A stretch of 64,000 nt of DNA from contig JAOWBW010000362.1 in NCBI GenBank assembly GCA_026119855.1, positions 186,001 to 250,000 on the forward strand, in the 5' to 3' direction. This stretch comes from Campanula takesimana. Its lineage: Eukaryota; Streptophyta; Magnoliopsida; Asterales; Campanulaceae. A program made the translations under genes and the position numbers. The notes below the pieces were generated by a model. That model was given only the letters and a program-made list of their open reading frames with translations. It had not been told where the DNA came from and did not search any database. Below are positions 22,900-36,210 of the stretch, piece by piece. The stretch's first letter is position 1, and the number at the start of each line of letters is the position of its first letter.

Positions 22900-24591
22900 A
22901 CCTAGTCATGAGCTTAAGAATTGTTCTAAATCAAGAACGGAAGTTATGAATTCTTAATAAATCCTTTTACTAAGAAACCTTATGCCTTAAGGGTGGAGAA
23001 AGACATTGATTAGAAACATGTGGATGATTCTTTAGATGTCAACTGTCCTACGACTTGCTGTCATATGATCGGAACTTTAGAAGTATCTGAAACATATGAA
23101 TGCTTATGCGATAAGCAATTATATAGGAAGCGTTCCTATAAGCAAGAAAGGCAAATAAAGTTTGAAATTTATTAAGAACCTAACATTCATGTGATGAATG
23201 AAAGGTATATTAATAAGTTCTCATGTTTTGAACATGGAGAGACATATTAATTACCTTAGTTGGCTTGATAATCAAGTTAGTTTGGAACTAACAACAGATT
23301 TGGTATTAATTCATAAGCGACATTCGATGTTTAAAGTTCTATGTCTTAATATCAAATGGAAACCTTCTCAAACTCTAAAGGTAAATAAGGACAAGGATTT
23401 AAGATAAAGGCAAGACAAGAGTTGTCAAGCCTAAAAGAAATATTTGTGGCTAAAACCTAAAATACAAAGAAAGTAATTTCTACTTTGGCAATAGGATTGA
23501 CCGTTGGAGAAATTACAATTTGAATTAAAAGATCAAAAGGAAGGGTAGTTGGACTACCACTTCAAGTATTTATGTTAAAATTCTACTTAAGGAAGGTAAA
23601 GATTAACCTATGTGGCAATAATGATACAATGGTTGCAACATTATTCATAGGAACCTGCGAAGTGTCTTTACCTAATAAGTTCATATTTGTTTTGAACAAA
23701 TGGTGCTATGTTCTTATTTTAAGTAGAAATATTATTTTGGTTTCTTCATTAGAAGATTATGGATATATCTCTTATTTCGAATAAGAAAGTGTTCCATTAA
23801 ATATGATTTGCTTTATTGTATTGCTAATCATGTAAATTAGACTTAATATCCTTATCTTGGAAGAACAAAATAATGAGCATAACGTAAATAATGGAAATCT
23901 GAATATAAGGATGTAATCGTTCCATTCTTAAAACATTAATGTCTATATCAAATGATAAGAAACACATATCTACAATTCCATGGGACGGACTTTTAAATTC
24001 ATATGATTTCGAATCATGTGCTAGATGTGAATCTTAGAAATTGATCAAGACATCTTTTACTAATAGTAGTAAGAGGAATTACTCTTTTGAACTTATACAT
24101 TTTGATGTATGTAGTTTATTAAAGTAACAATGCTAGAAAGGATTTCAACACCTCATGGCAAAAGTATTGATGTACTCTGATTAGATCAAAGTAATGAATA
24201 TTTGAGCCTTGGACTCGATGAGAAATCTGCAGAAAGTCTGCAATTTAAGAAAAACAGAATCTGGAAACAGCAGCCGTACGGATGATGTTCCAGAAGTTTA
24301 CAGATTGTCTGTAAAACACAGTTTTTCGTCTCATAATAAGTCAAACTGATCTTTAATTATCCTTCTGGATTATGTGCTGGAAACAGCTGCGCTTACACTA
24401 AATTGAGATTCGTCTAAGGAGGTTCGTTATACCATATAAGATATGGAATGAAAGAAAACTTGGTTTGTCTTTCATAAAGATTTGTGATGTGATAATTTTG
24501 AGAAAAGTTTGTCTTGGACAAAATCACACCTAAATCTAATAAATGGATTTTATGGGATATCTTAATGATATTAATTTTACACCCTTTAAAG
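22900..24591 (+). pseudogene. decayed gag-protease-integrase of copia 1
   Basis: There is no open frame longer than about 80 codons, but translating in patches shows copia integrase landmarks in order. The zinc-binding segment with DFESC and a FELIHFDVC match is near 24005-24120. A DQSNEYL-like stretch, where copia integrases have the SDRGGEYL-type motif, is near 24185. A YVLETAALTLN-like segment is near 24370-24400. The sequence stops mid-domain at the copia 2 insertion and resumes at 37783. Gag and protease upstream are too degraded to place domains. Confidence 0.7.
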
Positions 24592-24596
24592 AGTAC

Positions 24597-26182
24597 TGTT
24601 GGTCTCAAAGACATAACAAGGGTATGAGAAAGGAGGCTAGATGGGGGGGGGGGGTGAATAGCCTACTTAAAATTTCAACCCTTTTTCAAAATTCAACCAA
24701 GTGCTTACAATCTTGAGTTTTGCGGTCACGTAATAAACCGTGCGGTCTAGATGTAATATGCACAGCGGAAGTCTTCGATGGAAATAAGGTAGAGTTGATT
24801 TTGACTAAAATCTCTAAGGAACACCAGCACTCACGGTCAACCAAGTTGCGGTCAAGTGAGTCCGGTCAAGGTAAGTGCGGTCAAGAGAAATGCAGTCAAG
24901 AGATTTGTGGTCAGATGGTTGAGATTGAAAGTTGTTGTCTTAGAAGTTTTGGCAAAAGATAAGTTAGTCAGATTTTTAACTTAGGCAATGTGGAGAACAA
25001 ACAAACACAATTCACAATACGTTTGAATATCCTTAAGATCAAACACTAAACGAAAAACAAAATTAATATGAACAATAAAGAACAAGATGAACAATATTTG
25101 AAAGTAAATTTGCAGAAAGTAAAATGACACAAGTATTTGGAAAGGTTCGATTTGTTAAAAGATCTACGTCCTTTACCAAGATGGTCAGTCTTGGATTTTG
25201 AATGGAGAAATATATTGATTCTTGAGTGTACAGATTACAGAGATGAAGCTTTGAATCAACACCTACTTTCTATGAAGAATAAATCCTAGACTTAGACCAG
25301 TGTATCCCTTTTGATTCAATCTATGTGATTGATCAATTGGGGTGAGTGTGTGTAAGAATCAGAAGCTCTTTAAAATCTAAGTGATTGTAGAGCCTAATGA
25401 ATCTTAAGTGTTACAAGGCTTGAGATGACTTGAATGTTGCTGGAGATCTTTGAAGGTTTGAAGGTGAGTTCTTTGAAGATTCAAAGGATTCTGGAAATCT
25501 TGAGTATGATCTTCAATCACCAAGTATTTCAACAGCAATTTCTCTCTTTTTAAATCTCAACTGGTTTCAATGAAGAACTTAAGGGCTATTTATAGCTTTG
25601 AATGAGAAAATAACTGTTGGGAAATACTTGGGCTCCAAGTTGAAGGACAGTGAGCTGTTGAATTCTAATTAGAGCTCAATCTGAGATTGTCCTTTTTACA
25701 GATAAGAGGTGGTCCCACTTAGAGGAATTCAAACTTGAATTACTTGGGGTTCAAGTTCTGCAACGTTCTAAACTAACCATAGTTTGACCATGGTTAAGTT
25801 TAAACAAACTTGGGTTCTTGGACAACTTCTTCATTTGCGGTCAAGGCCTCACGGTCGAGTGGCTTGCGGTTGATGGGTCAAATGTGACCTGTCAAAGATA
25901 TGCCACAAAGCTCACGGTCACTGACTTCCGGTCAAGTGATTCACGGTCAAGTGGTCTTCCACGGTCAAGTGAATTCACGGTCAAGGTCTTGACCACTAAA
26001 ATTCCAGACTTAGAAAATTTTCAGCCTATCAATCTAAATCCTATACTATCAAAATGGACTATTCTAAAAATGAAGTTTAACACTTCTTACAATATATCCT
26101 AAAGTCCACAAAAGATAAAATTAGGTTATGGGATCAATCAAATCTAAGTAATATGAGTGGTTTATAATAAGCATACCCAACA
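24597..26182 (-). repeat. 3' LTR of copia 2
   Basis: TGTTGG..CCAACA ends. Read on the minus strand it starts TGTTGGGTATGC, has CGGTCAA-type W-box clusters at 25985-25838 and 24905-24722, and a TATA box (TATAAATAG, 25594-25586) between them. It differs from the 5' LTR by few substitutions, plus a 17-bp extra repeat unit near 25955-25980 and a 3-bp indel near 25880. Confidence 0.95.
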
Positions 26183-26193
26183 ATCTCCCCCTA
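26183..26193 (-). other. polypurine tract of copia 2
   Basis: TAGGGGGAGAT on the minus strand, directly next to the 3' LTR start. Similar tracts occur at 27266-27277 and 27923-27933. Confidence 0.8.
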
Positions 26194-26613
26194 TTTGATT
26201 GAGACCATTACCTACTATAACAAAGGCTAATTCATTGTACTTGGTAATAACATGTTTTCAAAATAATATTTTATTAATTTCATGCCCCAAGTCAATGCAC
26301 ACTCTAAGCCAAAGTCATAGATTTCTATCAGCCTAAAAAGATAAAATAAAATTCTAATCCTAGCAAGATAGAAATATAAGGTTTGAGTGCATTTTTGGAG
26401 AAAATAACAATAAGTATGCAAATGCATCAACCAAACATTTAAAGGCACTTCACAAAAATATAACCATTAAAGTGAGGAGTGCAGACAAAAGAGAGATTAA
26501 AGTTTTACAGACCCAAATAAAACAGACAGAAATAAAAATTGTTTAGAGACAAACATCAACAAATTGTTTTAACATGACCACACACGGTCAGTTCAAATGG
26601 TAGGACAAGTTCT

Positions 26614-29600
26614 TTAAAATTTCTTTGAGAACCCAACTCCAGGAATGATGATGGGATTGTTGAGGTCGTTGATCTCCAGGAAATCTAAACTGTTCACGGT
26701 TGGAAATTCAAAGCTATCTTCACCTTCATCTTCCTCTTCTCTTGCAATCCTGTTTCCATGCCCGGTCGCTTGATTTTGAGAGGAGGAGCCTTGAGAGCTA
26801 GCAAGGTTGTCCACGGTCAATTGTAGGGTAGAAATCTTGCTAATTACTTCCTGCACATTAGTGTTAGAAATTTCATAAACCCTATCAATTTTTGAGGTTT
26901 GACCTTCCAGCCTCTGAGTGTGGACTTGCATGGCTTGCCTCATAGCTTCTATCTTTGGTACAAACTTATCAGCGACCGATAGCAATCCTACAGAAATACA
27001 GGCATTGATCTCTGCCTTGAGAGAGGATTTTACTTTATCCATCTTCTCAAACAAAAAATTCTTATCATTGGTCATTGTCTTGGTCAGCTCCAACCCAGCT
27101 CCTTCAATAATCTTGACCACAAAACGGTCAATAGCGAAAGATTGTGACTTGAGCTCTTCCTTTAGGTCAGCATGGGTAATAGGAGCGGTTGAGGAGGATG
27201 CGGTCGTGGCTGTATTGGGGTTCACGGTAGCTAGGCTTTCAAGAATAGCCTTTGTAATATTCTGACTCTCCCCCTTAATGGTCTCAACAACTGAAGCCTT
27301 GAGCAGATCAACCTCATTCTGTAACTTAACTTGGTTTGCAACAAGCTTTGCAACCTCACTCTGAGTATCAAGATTGATTTGCGTTAAAGTCTCAACTGCG
27401 GTCAGTAGATGAGCCAAAGGATCGACCGAGCTATCAGATGCGATCGTAGCTTGAGTAGGTCTAGGAGGAGAGAGAGCAGGAGATTTAACTAACATATTAT
27501 CATCATGATCACTGGGTACACGGTTGACATCTTGACCATGACCCTGAAACTCAGCCTTATCAACAGTTTGGTCATCAACCTTCTCATCACTGAAATCAGG
27601 ACTCTCAACATCAACAGTTTTCTCAGCATTTTTACCAACACCAGCTTCAATTTCTACACCAGCTTCAACATCTTGATTACCAGATTCACTACTTGATTCT
27701 ACCAATTCCACATCATCTGGTTCATCAACTAACTCAAGAGTATGCTTGACCCTTTGACGTTGCGGTTGAGTAGGAGCTATTTCAACATCATCATCACGGT
27801 CACTCTACATAGGTGAACCAGATGGAGTGAATACCGGAGACGCGGTCAAAGGAGGTGGTCTTGCAATCTTGGATTTCTTTGCGGTTTGAACGGGACTTAG
27901 AGAAAGATCCCTTTTCTTGGACTTCTCCCCCTAAGACGAAGCGGGGAGTGCAGAAGACTTTGTTTTGAAGGATTTGGATGGAACGGTCGGAGAGGACACA
28001 ATTGGTTTGGAGACCGTTGATTTAGAGATGGGAGTGGTAGACTTGGTTTTCAATGGTGCGGCAGGAGGAATTCTGGAGGGAGGCTTAACCGTTGAGGATT
28101 CTTTGATAATCACTCCAGTCAATGGTCTTGGTTTGGGAGGAGCGGTCGAAGCACTGGCAATTCCCTTGCCTTTGACCTTTCTTCTAGATTCTTCCTCGTC
28201 CTCAGCTTCTTCATCATTATCATCATGAAATGATGTGGACTTATCAGGAGCATCAAGTCCCAGAGCAATCCTTGCAGCCTTGGTATAGTTAGGAGGGATG
28301 TATTTTTCTCTTTTGTGCTCAGGTTCACGGTTTCTGTATTCCTGATATTGATCATCACCAAACCGGTTGCGGTAGGTAGATCTCATGGTCTTGATATCAA
28401 AGACCTTGGATAGAGAGATGGGAACTTTGGCATCTTTATCTCTGTTGATATCCCTTCGGAGTCCAGGAATGAATTTGAACAATAGAGAAAGGAACCTTGA
28501 GTTTTTCTTGTATTTGGTGGCGGCCTTTTCAGATAACAGCTTCTTGTAATCAGAAATGTGATCTAACAAGAGATCATATAGAATCTTGGGCCAGTTCATC
28601 TTCCTGCCCAGATAGATTGCAGTAGACAGCCTCCATTGAGTGGTATTGAAATTGCCATGGTTACCACTCTTGCAGAGCAGACCGTGGCCAACCAAGTGAC
28701 CAATGTAATACATCACCTCAGGAAAGGTTTTGCGGTAGGGCTTGCACACGTCAGTAGATCCAATCAATCTCATAGCCAATCCATCATACTCATCATCAGA
28801 TAGAGAGATAGGAGCCTCATTATCAATGTCGAGACCAAGGGTGGAGGCAATATCAGTGTAGTCTATCTCTATCTTGTGACCGTATACTTCTGCAGCAATC
28901 CAGTTAAGAGAGTTGTTTTGCTCATCTCTTCCTTTGATTTCCTTCGCGGTAGAATAAAATTCTCCAACTGCGGCAAGGTAATGATCAGGTTGATTCATTG
29001 TGAAGTAGTGAAGTATGTCTGATTTCTTCATTCTTTTGGTCAAGTGCCTCCCAATAGCATCTTTCTGGAGGTCATCATAATCAATAACACATCCAGGAAT
29101 AAATGATTGCTCCTCCTAAAAAATTTAGAAGTTAGTAATACTGGTGCGGTTAACCAGTATGCGGTCGAATGACCAAGAAGATGCGGTCGACTTGCACACG
29201 GTAGACAGAAATGGCGGTAGACGAAAACACTTGGAAATATTTCAATGAAAATTCTAAAAACATGCACAAACACCATCTTACTATGTGTAATGAATTTTAA
29301 GGATCAAAAAGTGTAATCTCAAGAACACGAAGAACACCATAAGAACACGAAGATACTGTTCAAAGTGAAGAACTCAGAAAACGATTTAGTGCACGAAAAT
29401 CCATAAAAATTATATCAAAATGAGCACAAAAACCGATTACGCTCAAAATCATCAACAATTTTATTATCAAAAGCACATTAAACTCAGAATATGAAAGGGC
29501 ATTTTTAACCAAAAAGCTTCAAGAATAATCATGGCATAAATAGAAATATCAACCTAAATTCGAATCTAATCATGGTAGAGAACTCGAAATCATCAAAGTA

Positions 29601-29807
29601 ACAATCAATAATCATAATTAGAACTAAATATCCCAGGAATATAAAGAATTTAGACAAAAATATCGAATGGGTTTAACCCGCCAAAACCGAAATATAGAAC
29701 TTGAAAATGTAGAGTTTTGGGTCAAGAAATCATACCATTGAGTCTTCAGAAATTTGTTCTTGTGATTTCTTAGAAGATTTTGTAGGTTGAGTTGATTTGG
29801 GGGCCAT
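26614..29807 (-). pseudogene. extra spliced gene of copia 2 (plant transposon-type protein), two nonsense codons
   Basis: Exon 1 is 29807-29736 (ATG, 24 codons, Lys/Ser-rich), with donor GTATGA. The intron is 29735-29116 and ends in a branch site TACTAAC (29137-29131) and acceptor TTTTTTAG. Exon 2 starts at 29115 in the same phase and stays open to TAG 27931-27933 (418 residues in all). The frame then continues past TAG 27805-27807 to 26614, so the ancestral protein was about 857 residues. Residues 40-260 form a compact domain (DILHYF, EFYSTAKEI, YGHKIEI, ASTLGL) that recalls the 'putative plant transposon protein' domain (PF20167). After it come a Ser/Pro/Lys-rich linker and, in the tail, a predicted coiled coil around LVANQVKLQNEVDLL. 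I see no signal peptide or membrane segment, so it is not a typical envelope protein. Confidence 0.75.
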
Positions 29808-30533
29808 TTATAGTTGAAAATCGAGTAGAAATGAGAGAGAATAATCTGGGTTTTAGAGAGAGAACTAGAGAGAGATAGAGTAGAGAGAGAATGAAGTGAG
29901 AGAGAGAGAGAAATTGGGGGGGGGGGTTTCTGAAAAGAAATTGCAGAGAGGTGGAGGTTAAGGAGGTAGTGGAACGGTTTGTGCAGAGAAGGAAGTGGGA
30001 GGTTAACTCTGCAAGAATCAGGGATTTGACCAGAGATGTCCTTTCGCCATAAATGCATGGATAGTGACGGCAGACATAAATAAGGGAATAAAATTAATTG
30101 CAAATGATTTGAATTAAATAAAACCGAGGGAAAAGAGGAAATTACGGAATTACCCCTTTGAATGGCTAAGATGATCTTAAAATTTGCTAAGTTGGAAACA
30201 CTTACCTGGTCACCTAGCTTTTTGCGGTCAGGTGCTTGACCGTGGGTTTTGCGGTCAAGAGTGTTACCTTGGCCAAGAAAAGCTTCTATAAAGCGGTGAA
30301 CCAATGTCATCATTTTCCCTGCGGTAGGTTTCTCCAAAGCTTTTGAGCAAATTTCATCTTTTCATGCGATCGGAGCATTTTGCGGTCAACAAGGATGCGG
30401 TCGGTATACCTGATGGATTTTAATGCATCGACCGTGATTGTTTTACCGTTAGGGGTGTTGACTGTGACCTACTTGGTTTTGAACTTGGATAAAACATAAG
30501 ACATTAGCACAATCAAAATATATGGACAAGTAA
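29808..30533 (-). promoter_or_regulatory. CT-rich leader and possible internal promoter of the extra gene
   Basis: Immediately upstream of the extra gene's ATG the minus strand is a CTCTCTCT-rich leader of about 110 bp, typical of plant 5' UTRs or Y-patch promoters. Further up is a TTATTTATG TATA-like site near 30075, and several TTGACCGC words lie between 30225 and 30460. There is no ORF with coding character between here and the pol stop at 30534. Confidence 0.4.
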
Positions 30534-33500
30534 TTAAAGTTCTAGCATGCCCATTTCTCCTCTAAGATACCTAAATCTCTTCGAATCAAGAGCCTTGGTG
30601 AGAATATCTGCAACTTGATTGTCAGTACTCACATACTCTAGATGGATATTACATTTTTCCACATGATCCTTAAGAAAGTGGTACTTGATATCAATGTGTT
30701 TGGTTTTTGAATGCATGACAGGGTTGTTGGAGACAGCAATGGTGGATGTATTGTCACAATAGATTGGACAATTTTCTTCATTGATTTCGTAGTCAACCAA
30801 TTGTTGCTTCATCCAGAGCACTTGGCAACAGCAGCTTCCAGCAGCTATATATTCATCTTCTGTGGTAGATACCGAGACTGAGGCTTGTTTCTTGCTTGCC
30901 CATGAAACGAGTCGATTTCCAAGGAAATGACAAGTTCCACTTGTGCTTTTCCTGTCTATTGTACATGCTGTATAATCTGCATCTGAGTAACCTATAAGAT
31001 CAAAATTTGAATCTTTGGAGTACCAAAGTCCAAGGTTAATAGTCCCAGATAGATATCGAATAATACGTTTAACAGCAATAAGATGTGCTTCTCTAGGATC
31101 TGCTTGATAACGAGCACAAACACAAACACTAAACATGATATCTGGCCTACTAGCAGTTAAATAAAGAAGAGAACCAATCATACCTCGGTATAAGGATTGA
31201 TCAACCTTTTTACCTTTCAAGTCTTTATCTAACTTGTTGCCAGCAGCCATAGGAGTGTCATATGCCTTTGCATTTTCAAGTCCAAATTTCTTGATAAGGT
31301 CCTTAGTGTACTTTGCTTGATTGAGGAAGATGCTTTCAGCACATTGTTTAATTTAAAACCCAAGGAAGAATGTTAATTCTCCCATCATGCTCATCTCAAA
31401 TTTGCTTTTCATTAGCTTCTCAAACCGCTTACACAACAATTCATTAGTAGAGCAAAAAATAATATCATCTACATATATTTGAACTAATAAAGTATGATCA
31501 TGATATTTAGCAATGAATAGAGTTGTGTCGATCTTACCACGTTTGAAGCCTTTCTCTAAGAGAAATTTAGATAGAGTATCATACCATGCACGTGGAGCTT
31601 GTTTGAGTCCATATAAAGCTTTACGGAGTTTGTAGACATGATTTGGAAATTTGGGGTCTTCAAATCCGGGCGGTTGAGCAACAAAGACTGTTTCTTGAAG
31701 TTCACCGTTGAGGAATGCACTCTTCACATCCATTTGATATAACTTGAATCTTTTGAAAGAGGCATAAGCCAAGAATATTCTTATAGCTTCGAGTCTCGCA
31801 ACGGGGGCAAATGTTTTGTCATAATCAATGCCTTCTTCTTGTCTGTATCCTTGTGCAACCAACCTAGCTTTGTTCCTTGTGATGCTTCCATTCTCATCCA
31901 TCTTGTTTCGGAACACCCATTTTGTACCAATCACTCCTTGATATTGTGGTCTTGGAACTAAGGTCCAAACTTTCCATCTTTCAAATTGGTTGAGCTCTTC
32001 TTGCATAGCAACAACCCAACTTGAGTCTTGGAGTGCTTCATCAACTTTCTTGGGCTCAACTTGAGATATAAATGCGGTAAGTGCATCATAGTTTGATCTT
32101 CTTGTTCGAACACCAGAATGCAAATCACCAATGATATTCTGAATTGGGTGATCTCTGACCTCACAAACTTCTTGAGGTATGTCTGGTTGAGTTGATGGTG
32201 GTTGTAAATCTTCTAGTGGTACATCATTTGTGCCTTCCCAGTCATAAGTAATTTGAGGGATAGGTTCTTCCACATTGATGGGAGTTTCAACTTCAACTCC
32301 ATTTGAGGTAGCAGCAGATGAGGTAGCTTTTGGTGCTTCATATGAGGTAGATGGAGGTGCAGTTGAGGTAGATGGGTTTCCTTCAGTTGATTGATTTTGT
32401 GGTTGATTTGTACCTGTCTCATTAAGCTCAACAAAATCATCAGCAACATTTGGAGCCATATGTGGCTCAAGGAGAGAATGTTCATCAAAAGTAACATGGA
32501 CAGATTCAACTATCTTAAGAGTGGTTTTATTAAATACACGAAAAGATTTTGAGTGTTTAACATACCCAATAAATATACCTTCATCGGCGTTAGGAGCAAA
32601 TTTACCTCGATGTTCTTTACCGTTGTAGAGTATGAAGCATTTGCATCCAAATATCTTGAAGTATGCTATGTTGGGGGTTCTTCCTCTCCAAAGTTCATAA
32701 GGAGTTTTGTTGTAGGTCTTGTTGATGATGGATCTATTTTGAGTGAAGCATGCTGTGTTGACGGCTTCAGCCCAAAAGTATTGAGGTAGCTTTGCTTCAG
32801 CAATCATAGTCTTTCCAGCCTCTATCAACGTTCTGTTCTTCCTTTCCACAACACCATTTTGTTGGGGAACTCCAGCAGCAGAGAAGTTGTGGTCAATACT
32901 ATGGTCATCACAGTACTGAGCTACACCGTTGTTCTTGAATTCTGTACTGTTGTCAGATCGAACACTAACGATGTCATCTTCCTTTTGTGTTTGGAGCTGT
33001 CTAAAGAGTGCGGTCAAAATGTCATAACAATCATCTTTGAAGCTCATCATCTCGACCCACGTATATCTTGAGTAGTCATCTACCACAACTAAGGTATATT
33101 TATTTCCTCCAATACTTGTGGTGGTAACAGGTCCAAACAAATCCATATGTAGCAGCTGCAAACATCTTGAAGTTGAAGGTGTCGTCTTGCTGGAGAAAGA
33201 CGCCTTTGGTTGTTTGCCTAGTTGACATGATGTGCACTTCTCATCGTGGTGATCAGCTACTTTGGGTAGACCACGAACTAAATTTTCTCTTCCAATCTTG
33301 GATAGATACTTGAAGTTTAAGTGACTTAGTCTTTTGTGCCACAGCCAACTATTTTCGCTAACATTCTTTGCTACAAAACAGAGATTAGAAGAAATGCAAG
33401 ATGAAGTAAAATCAACAATATAAACATTTTTCTTACGAATCCCTTTAAGCAAGGTGACGCCGGATGTGCCATCTTTGATGAGACAGAAATTTGAAGTGAA

Positions 33501-33770
33501 GTGGCATTGCAATCCTTTGTTACAGAACTGAGATATTGAGAGTAAATTGTGTTGTAGACCAATAACTAGAGAGACTTCTTGGATGGTGATTTTTCCTTTT
33601 CGGATGACTCCATATCCTACAGTCTTTCCTTTGTTATTATCTCCAAAGGTTACTGATGGCCCTTTTTCTTCACGGACATCTTCCAATAAATTGATATCTC
33701 TGGTCATGTGCCTTGAGCAGCCACTATCGAGATACCATAAACTTGATTTATCCTTGAAGTGTCCAGCCAT
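30534..33770 (-). pseudogene. copia 2 pol: protease, integrase, RT, RNase H (one nonsense codon)
   Basis: A single frame from 33770 to 30534 has one stop, TAA 31353-31355, where a glutamine codon (CAA) is expected from the surrounding LGF.IKQ context. Domains: protease with YLDSGCSRHM; integrase zinc finger (H..H..CTSC) and catalytic residues in MDLFGP, VRSDNSTEF and GVVERKN; RT with QMDVKSAFLNG and the YVDD active site; RNase H with YSDADYTAC and DRKSTSGTC; and the conserved KTKHIDI..HFL segment, ending MLEL. Catalytic residues all appear intact, so a single base change separates this from an open pol frame. Gag and pol are separated by stops around 33840. Confidence 0.93.
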
Positions 33771-33839
33771 TAAGCAGAGGACCTATAAAATAAACATTTA
33801 AGAACAAGGTCCCCTTTTTATTCTTTTGGGTCCAAAGAG

Positions 33840-36139
33840 TTAGCAACTTTTAACAACCCACACTTGCCTCACAGAAGGGGGTTTAAGCCTTCTGGGATTT
33901 GGTGTGATTCTTAAAAGACATTCAGCAGCCTTGTGACCATAATCATCACACACGGAGCAATGGTGGAAGCCACCAAACTGAGGGTTAACAAACTTCGTTG
34001 AAGTCTTGAGCACAACATCATTTACTGGTATGGATGAGGTCGCCTTTACAAAGTTCATCCACTTGAACTTTGCCGTCTTGCCACTACCCGCGGTCGTTGG
34101 TTTCCTTGCGGTAGCCAACTTCCTTGGTGCGGTCGACTGACATCGCGGTAAGTACATGCGGTCGGGAGACTTAGCAACCTTGCTGGTGCTTGCCGTAGCA
34201 GCAGGTTCATCCATGGCAATACCTTTCAACTTTGCCTTACCAGTTTGTTTCTTAGGGTAGACATAATTAAACACTAGTTTCTTCTTTGGTTCTTGTCCTA
34301 CACCCTTTGAAACATGATGTTTAGCTTTCGACTCTTCCAAAGTTTGCTGGGTAAATTTCTCATCTCTTTCACAACAAGATGCACATTTAAAGTTATCACT
34401 AGTTTGGAATCCCAAGCCTTCTTTATCACCACTAAACTTTTGGGATTCTAGTATTTGTTCCATAGTGACACGAGAATTGGTCCACTCATTAGTGATCCTT
34501 TTCAGGTCGTTTATCTCAGCAACCAATTCTTCGTTTTTAACCTTAAATATGGCATTTTGTTCTTCTAAGAAATGGTTTCGTTCAGTAAGAGGAGTCATGC
34601 TCTTGATCTGCTCCTTAAGGAGGGTGAGTTCAGATCTTAGTAGAGATTTCTCCGTTTTAAGCTGGAAAATTTCATCAGTTGAAAGTGCTATAGTTTCCTT
34701 CATACCAGAGAATTTACTAATTACCTGTTCAGCTTTTGCAAACATCTTTTCTTGTTCATCGGGGGAAATGTCAAACTTGACTTGAGGAGTGGTAAACAGA
34801 ACTTCCTTCACTTTGGGGTTTTGTAGAGCCTTCTTTGCTGCACTCACATCACATCTTGAAAATAGAAGATCACCATTCCTTTGAACTGGAGTTAGGAATC
34901 CTTTGTCAGCAAGTTCATCAGCCGTGTAACTCTTCCGTTTGGGTTTCACATTGGGTGTGAATTGATTATCATCCTCATCATCGGAACGAACGACCAAACA
35001 GATGTGACCTTCTTCAGAATCCTCATCGCTTTCATCAGAATCTGACTCTATCCAGGTAGCTAACTATTTTGTGGTAGAGTCCTCTTCAGCAACCATCCCC
35101 TTTTGCTTTGAGTATCTTGGATTGAAGTTGCTTTTCTTCTTCATATACTCATACTTGGGAATTGGGCATTCTGAAGCGAAATGACCGGGTTTCCTGCAAT
35201 TAAAACAAACGAGATCCTCTTTCTTCTTTGAGAAGTTGGAGTATTCTTTCTTACTTGTTGAGCTGCTCCTTGAGAACCTTGCTGGAGCTTTGCTGGATGA
35301 TCCGGGCCTTGCTGATTTTCTGAACTTTTGAAATCTTTTCACGAACATAGCAAAGTCATCATCGTCCATATCTAATAAATCAGATGTGGAGATTTTTGGA
35401 TCTTATTCCTCGATCACTTCTTCCTTTTGCGCGACCAACGATTAGCTCTTTGTTTTTCCTTCCATTTCAGCAATGTTGTTAAGCTTGATATCAAAGACCT
35501 TGAGGTTGGTATAGAGGCTTCTGAGAGACATATCATCTAGTAGCTTGGTATCTTCAAGAGTATTTCCTTTGTGAAGATATTGCGAACCAAGAGCGGCAAG
35601 AAAATTAACATTGATTTCTTTCTTGGTAAGCTTCTTTCCGAGTGCTGTATAAGTGCTCACGATCTCACAATAACGATCATAAGTGGCTCTTAGTGATTCA
35701 CCGGGGATGCAAAGTTGTTGAATCTTCTTTGAATTGCAAACTTTTTGCTTTCCTTGCAAGCTTGATCTCCTTCGATGTAATCTTCAATTGCATCCCAAAG
35801 TTCTTTTGCAGTAGAACATTCCATGATCTGTCGACGCTGTGACGTACTTAAGGTACTTAGAAGTATGCTCTTTGCTTTCACATCCATTCCAACCAGTCTT
35901 TTCTCTTCATCGGTCCATTCAGCTTTTGGTTTCTTGATAGTCTGATTTGCACCATTGGTTTCTGGATCCGGATTAGCTTTTATTGGGAAGTATGGTCCAA
36001 TGGTAAGACAATCACCAAGTTGCTCGTCCATGGAGTAGAACTGAGTTAGAATGCTGTGCTTCCATACGTCAAAATTATCTTCGTCGAACGCTGGAACGTG
36101 AGTGAAGTTAACCGTTGCCATAGTTTTCCGACTTGCCAT
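33840..36139 (-). pseudogene. copia 2 gag (frameshift and three stops)
   Basis: The start at 36139 gives a copia-type gag N-terminus (FDEDNFDVWKHSI, AKELWDAIEDYIEGDQACK). The frame shifts near 35700-35730. The second frame then runs to 33840 with stops at TAA 35442-35444, TAA 35403-35405 and TAG 35064-35066. It contains a first zinc knuckle CFNCRKPGHFASEC (about 35210-35165), a Glu/Lys-rich coiled-coil region (34850-34450) and a second knuckle CSVCDDYGHKAAEC (about 33960). Two knuckles and a long helical middle match Sirevirus-type gag proteins. Confidence 0.88.
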
Positions 36140-36195
36140 TTTGAATCGGCACCCAAGCTGTTAAGCTTGAAAAACAGAAGTTTTATAAAGGTGTT

Positions 36196-36207
36196 AGCTC
36201 TGATACC
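36196..36207 (-). other. primer-binding site of copia 2
   Basis: Minus strand TGGTATCAGAGC, a few bases inside the 5' LTR end, complementary to initiator tRNA-Met as in most copia elements. Confidence 0.9.
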
Positions 36208-36210
36208 ACT

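Noticed and set aside
26614..29807. Envelope glycoprotein reading of the extra copia 2 gene
   Set aside because: No signal peptide, membrane-spanning segment or Cys-rich ectodomain can be seen, so only its position is env-like.
29624..30337. 237-codon minus-strand frame overlapping the extra gene's leader
   Set aside because: Different frame from the supported exon, composition dominated by CT-rich leader sequence, no domain; splice signals explain the region better.
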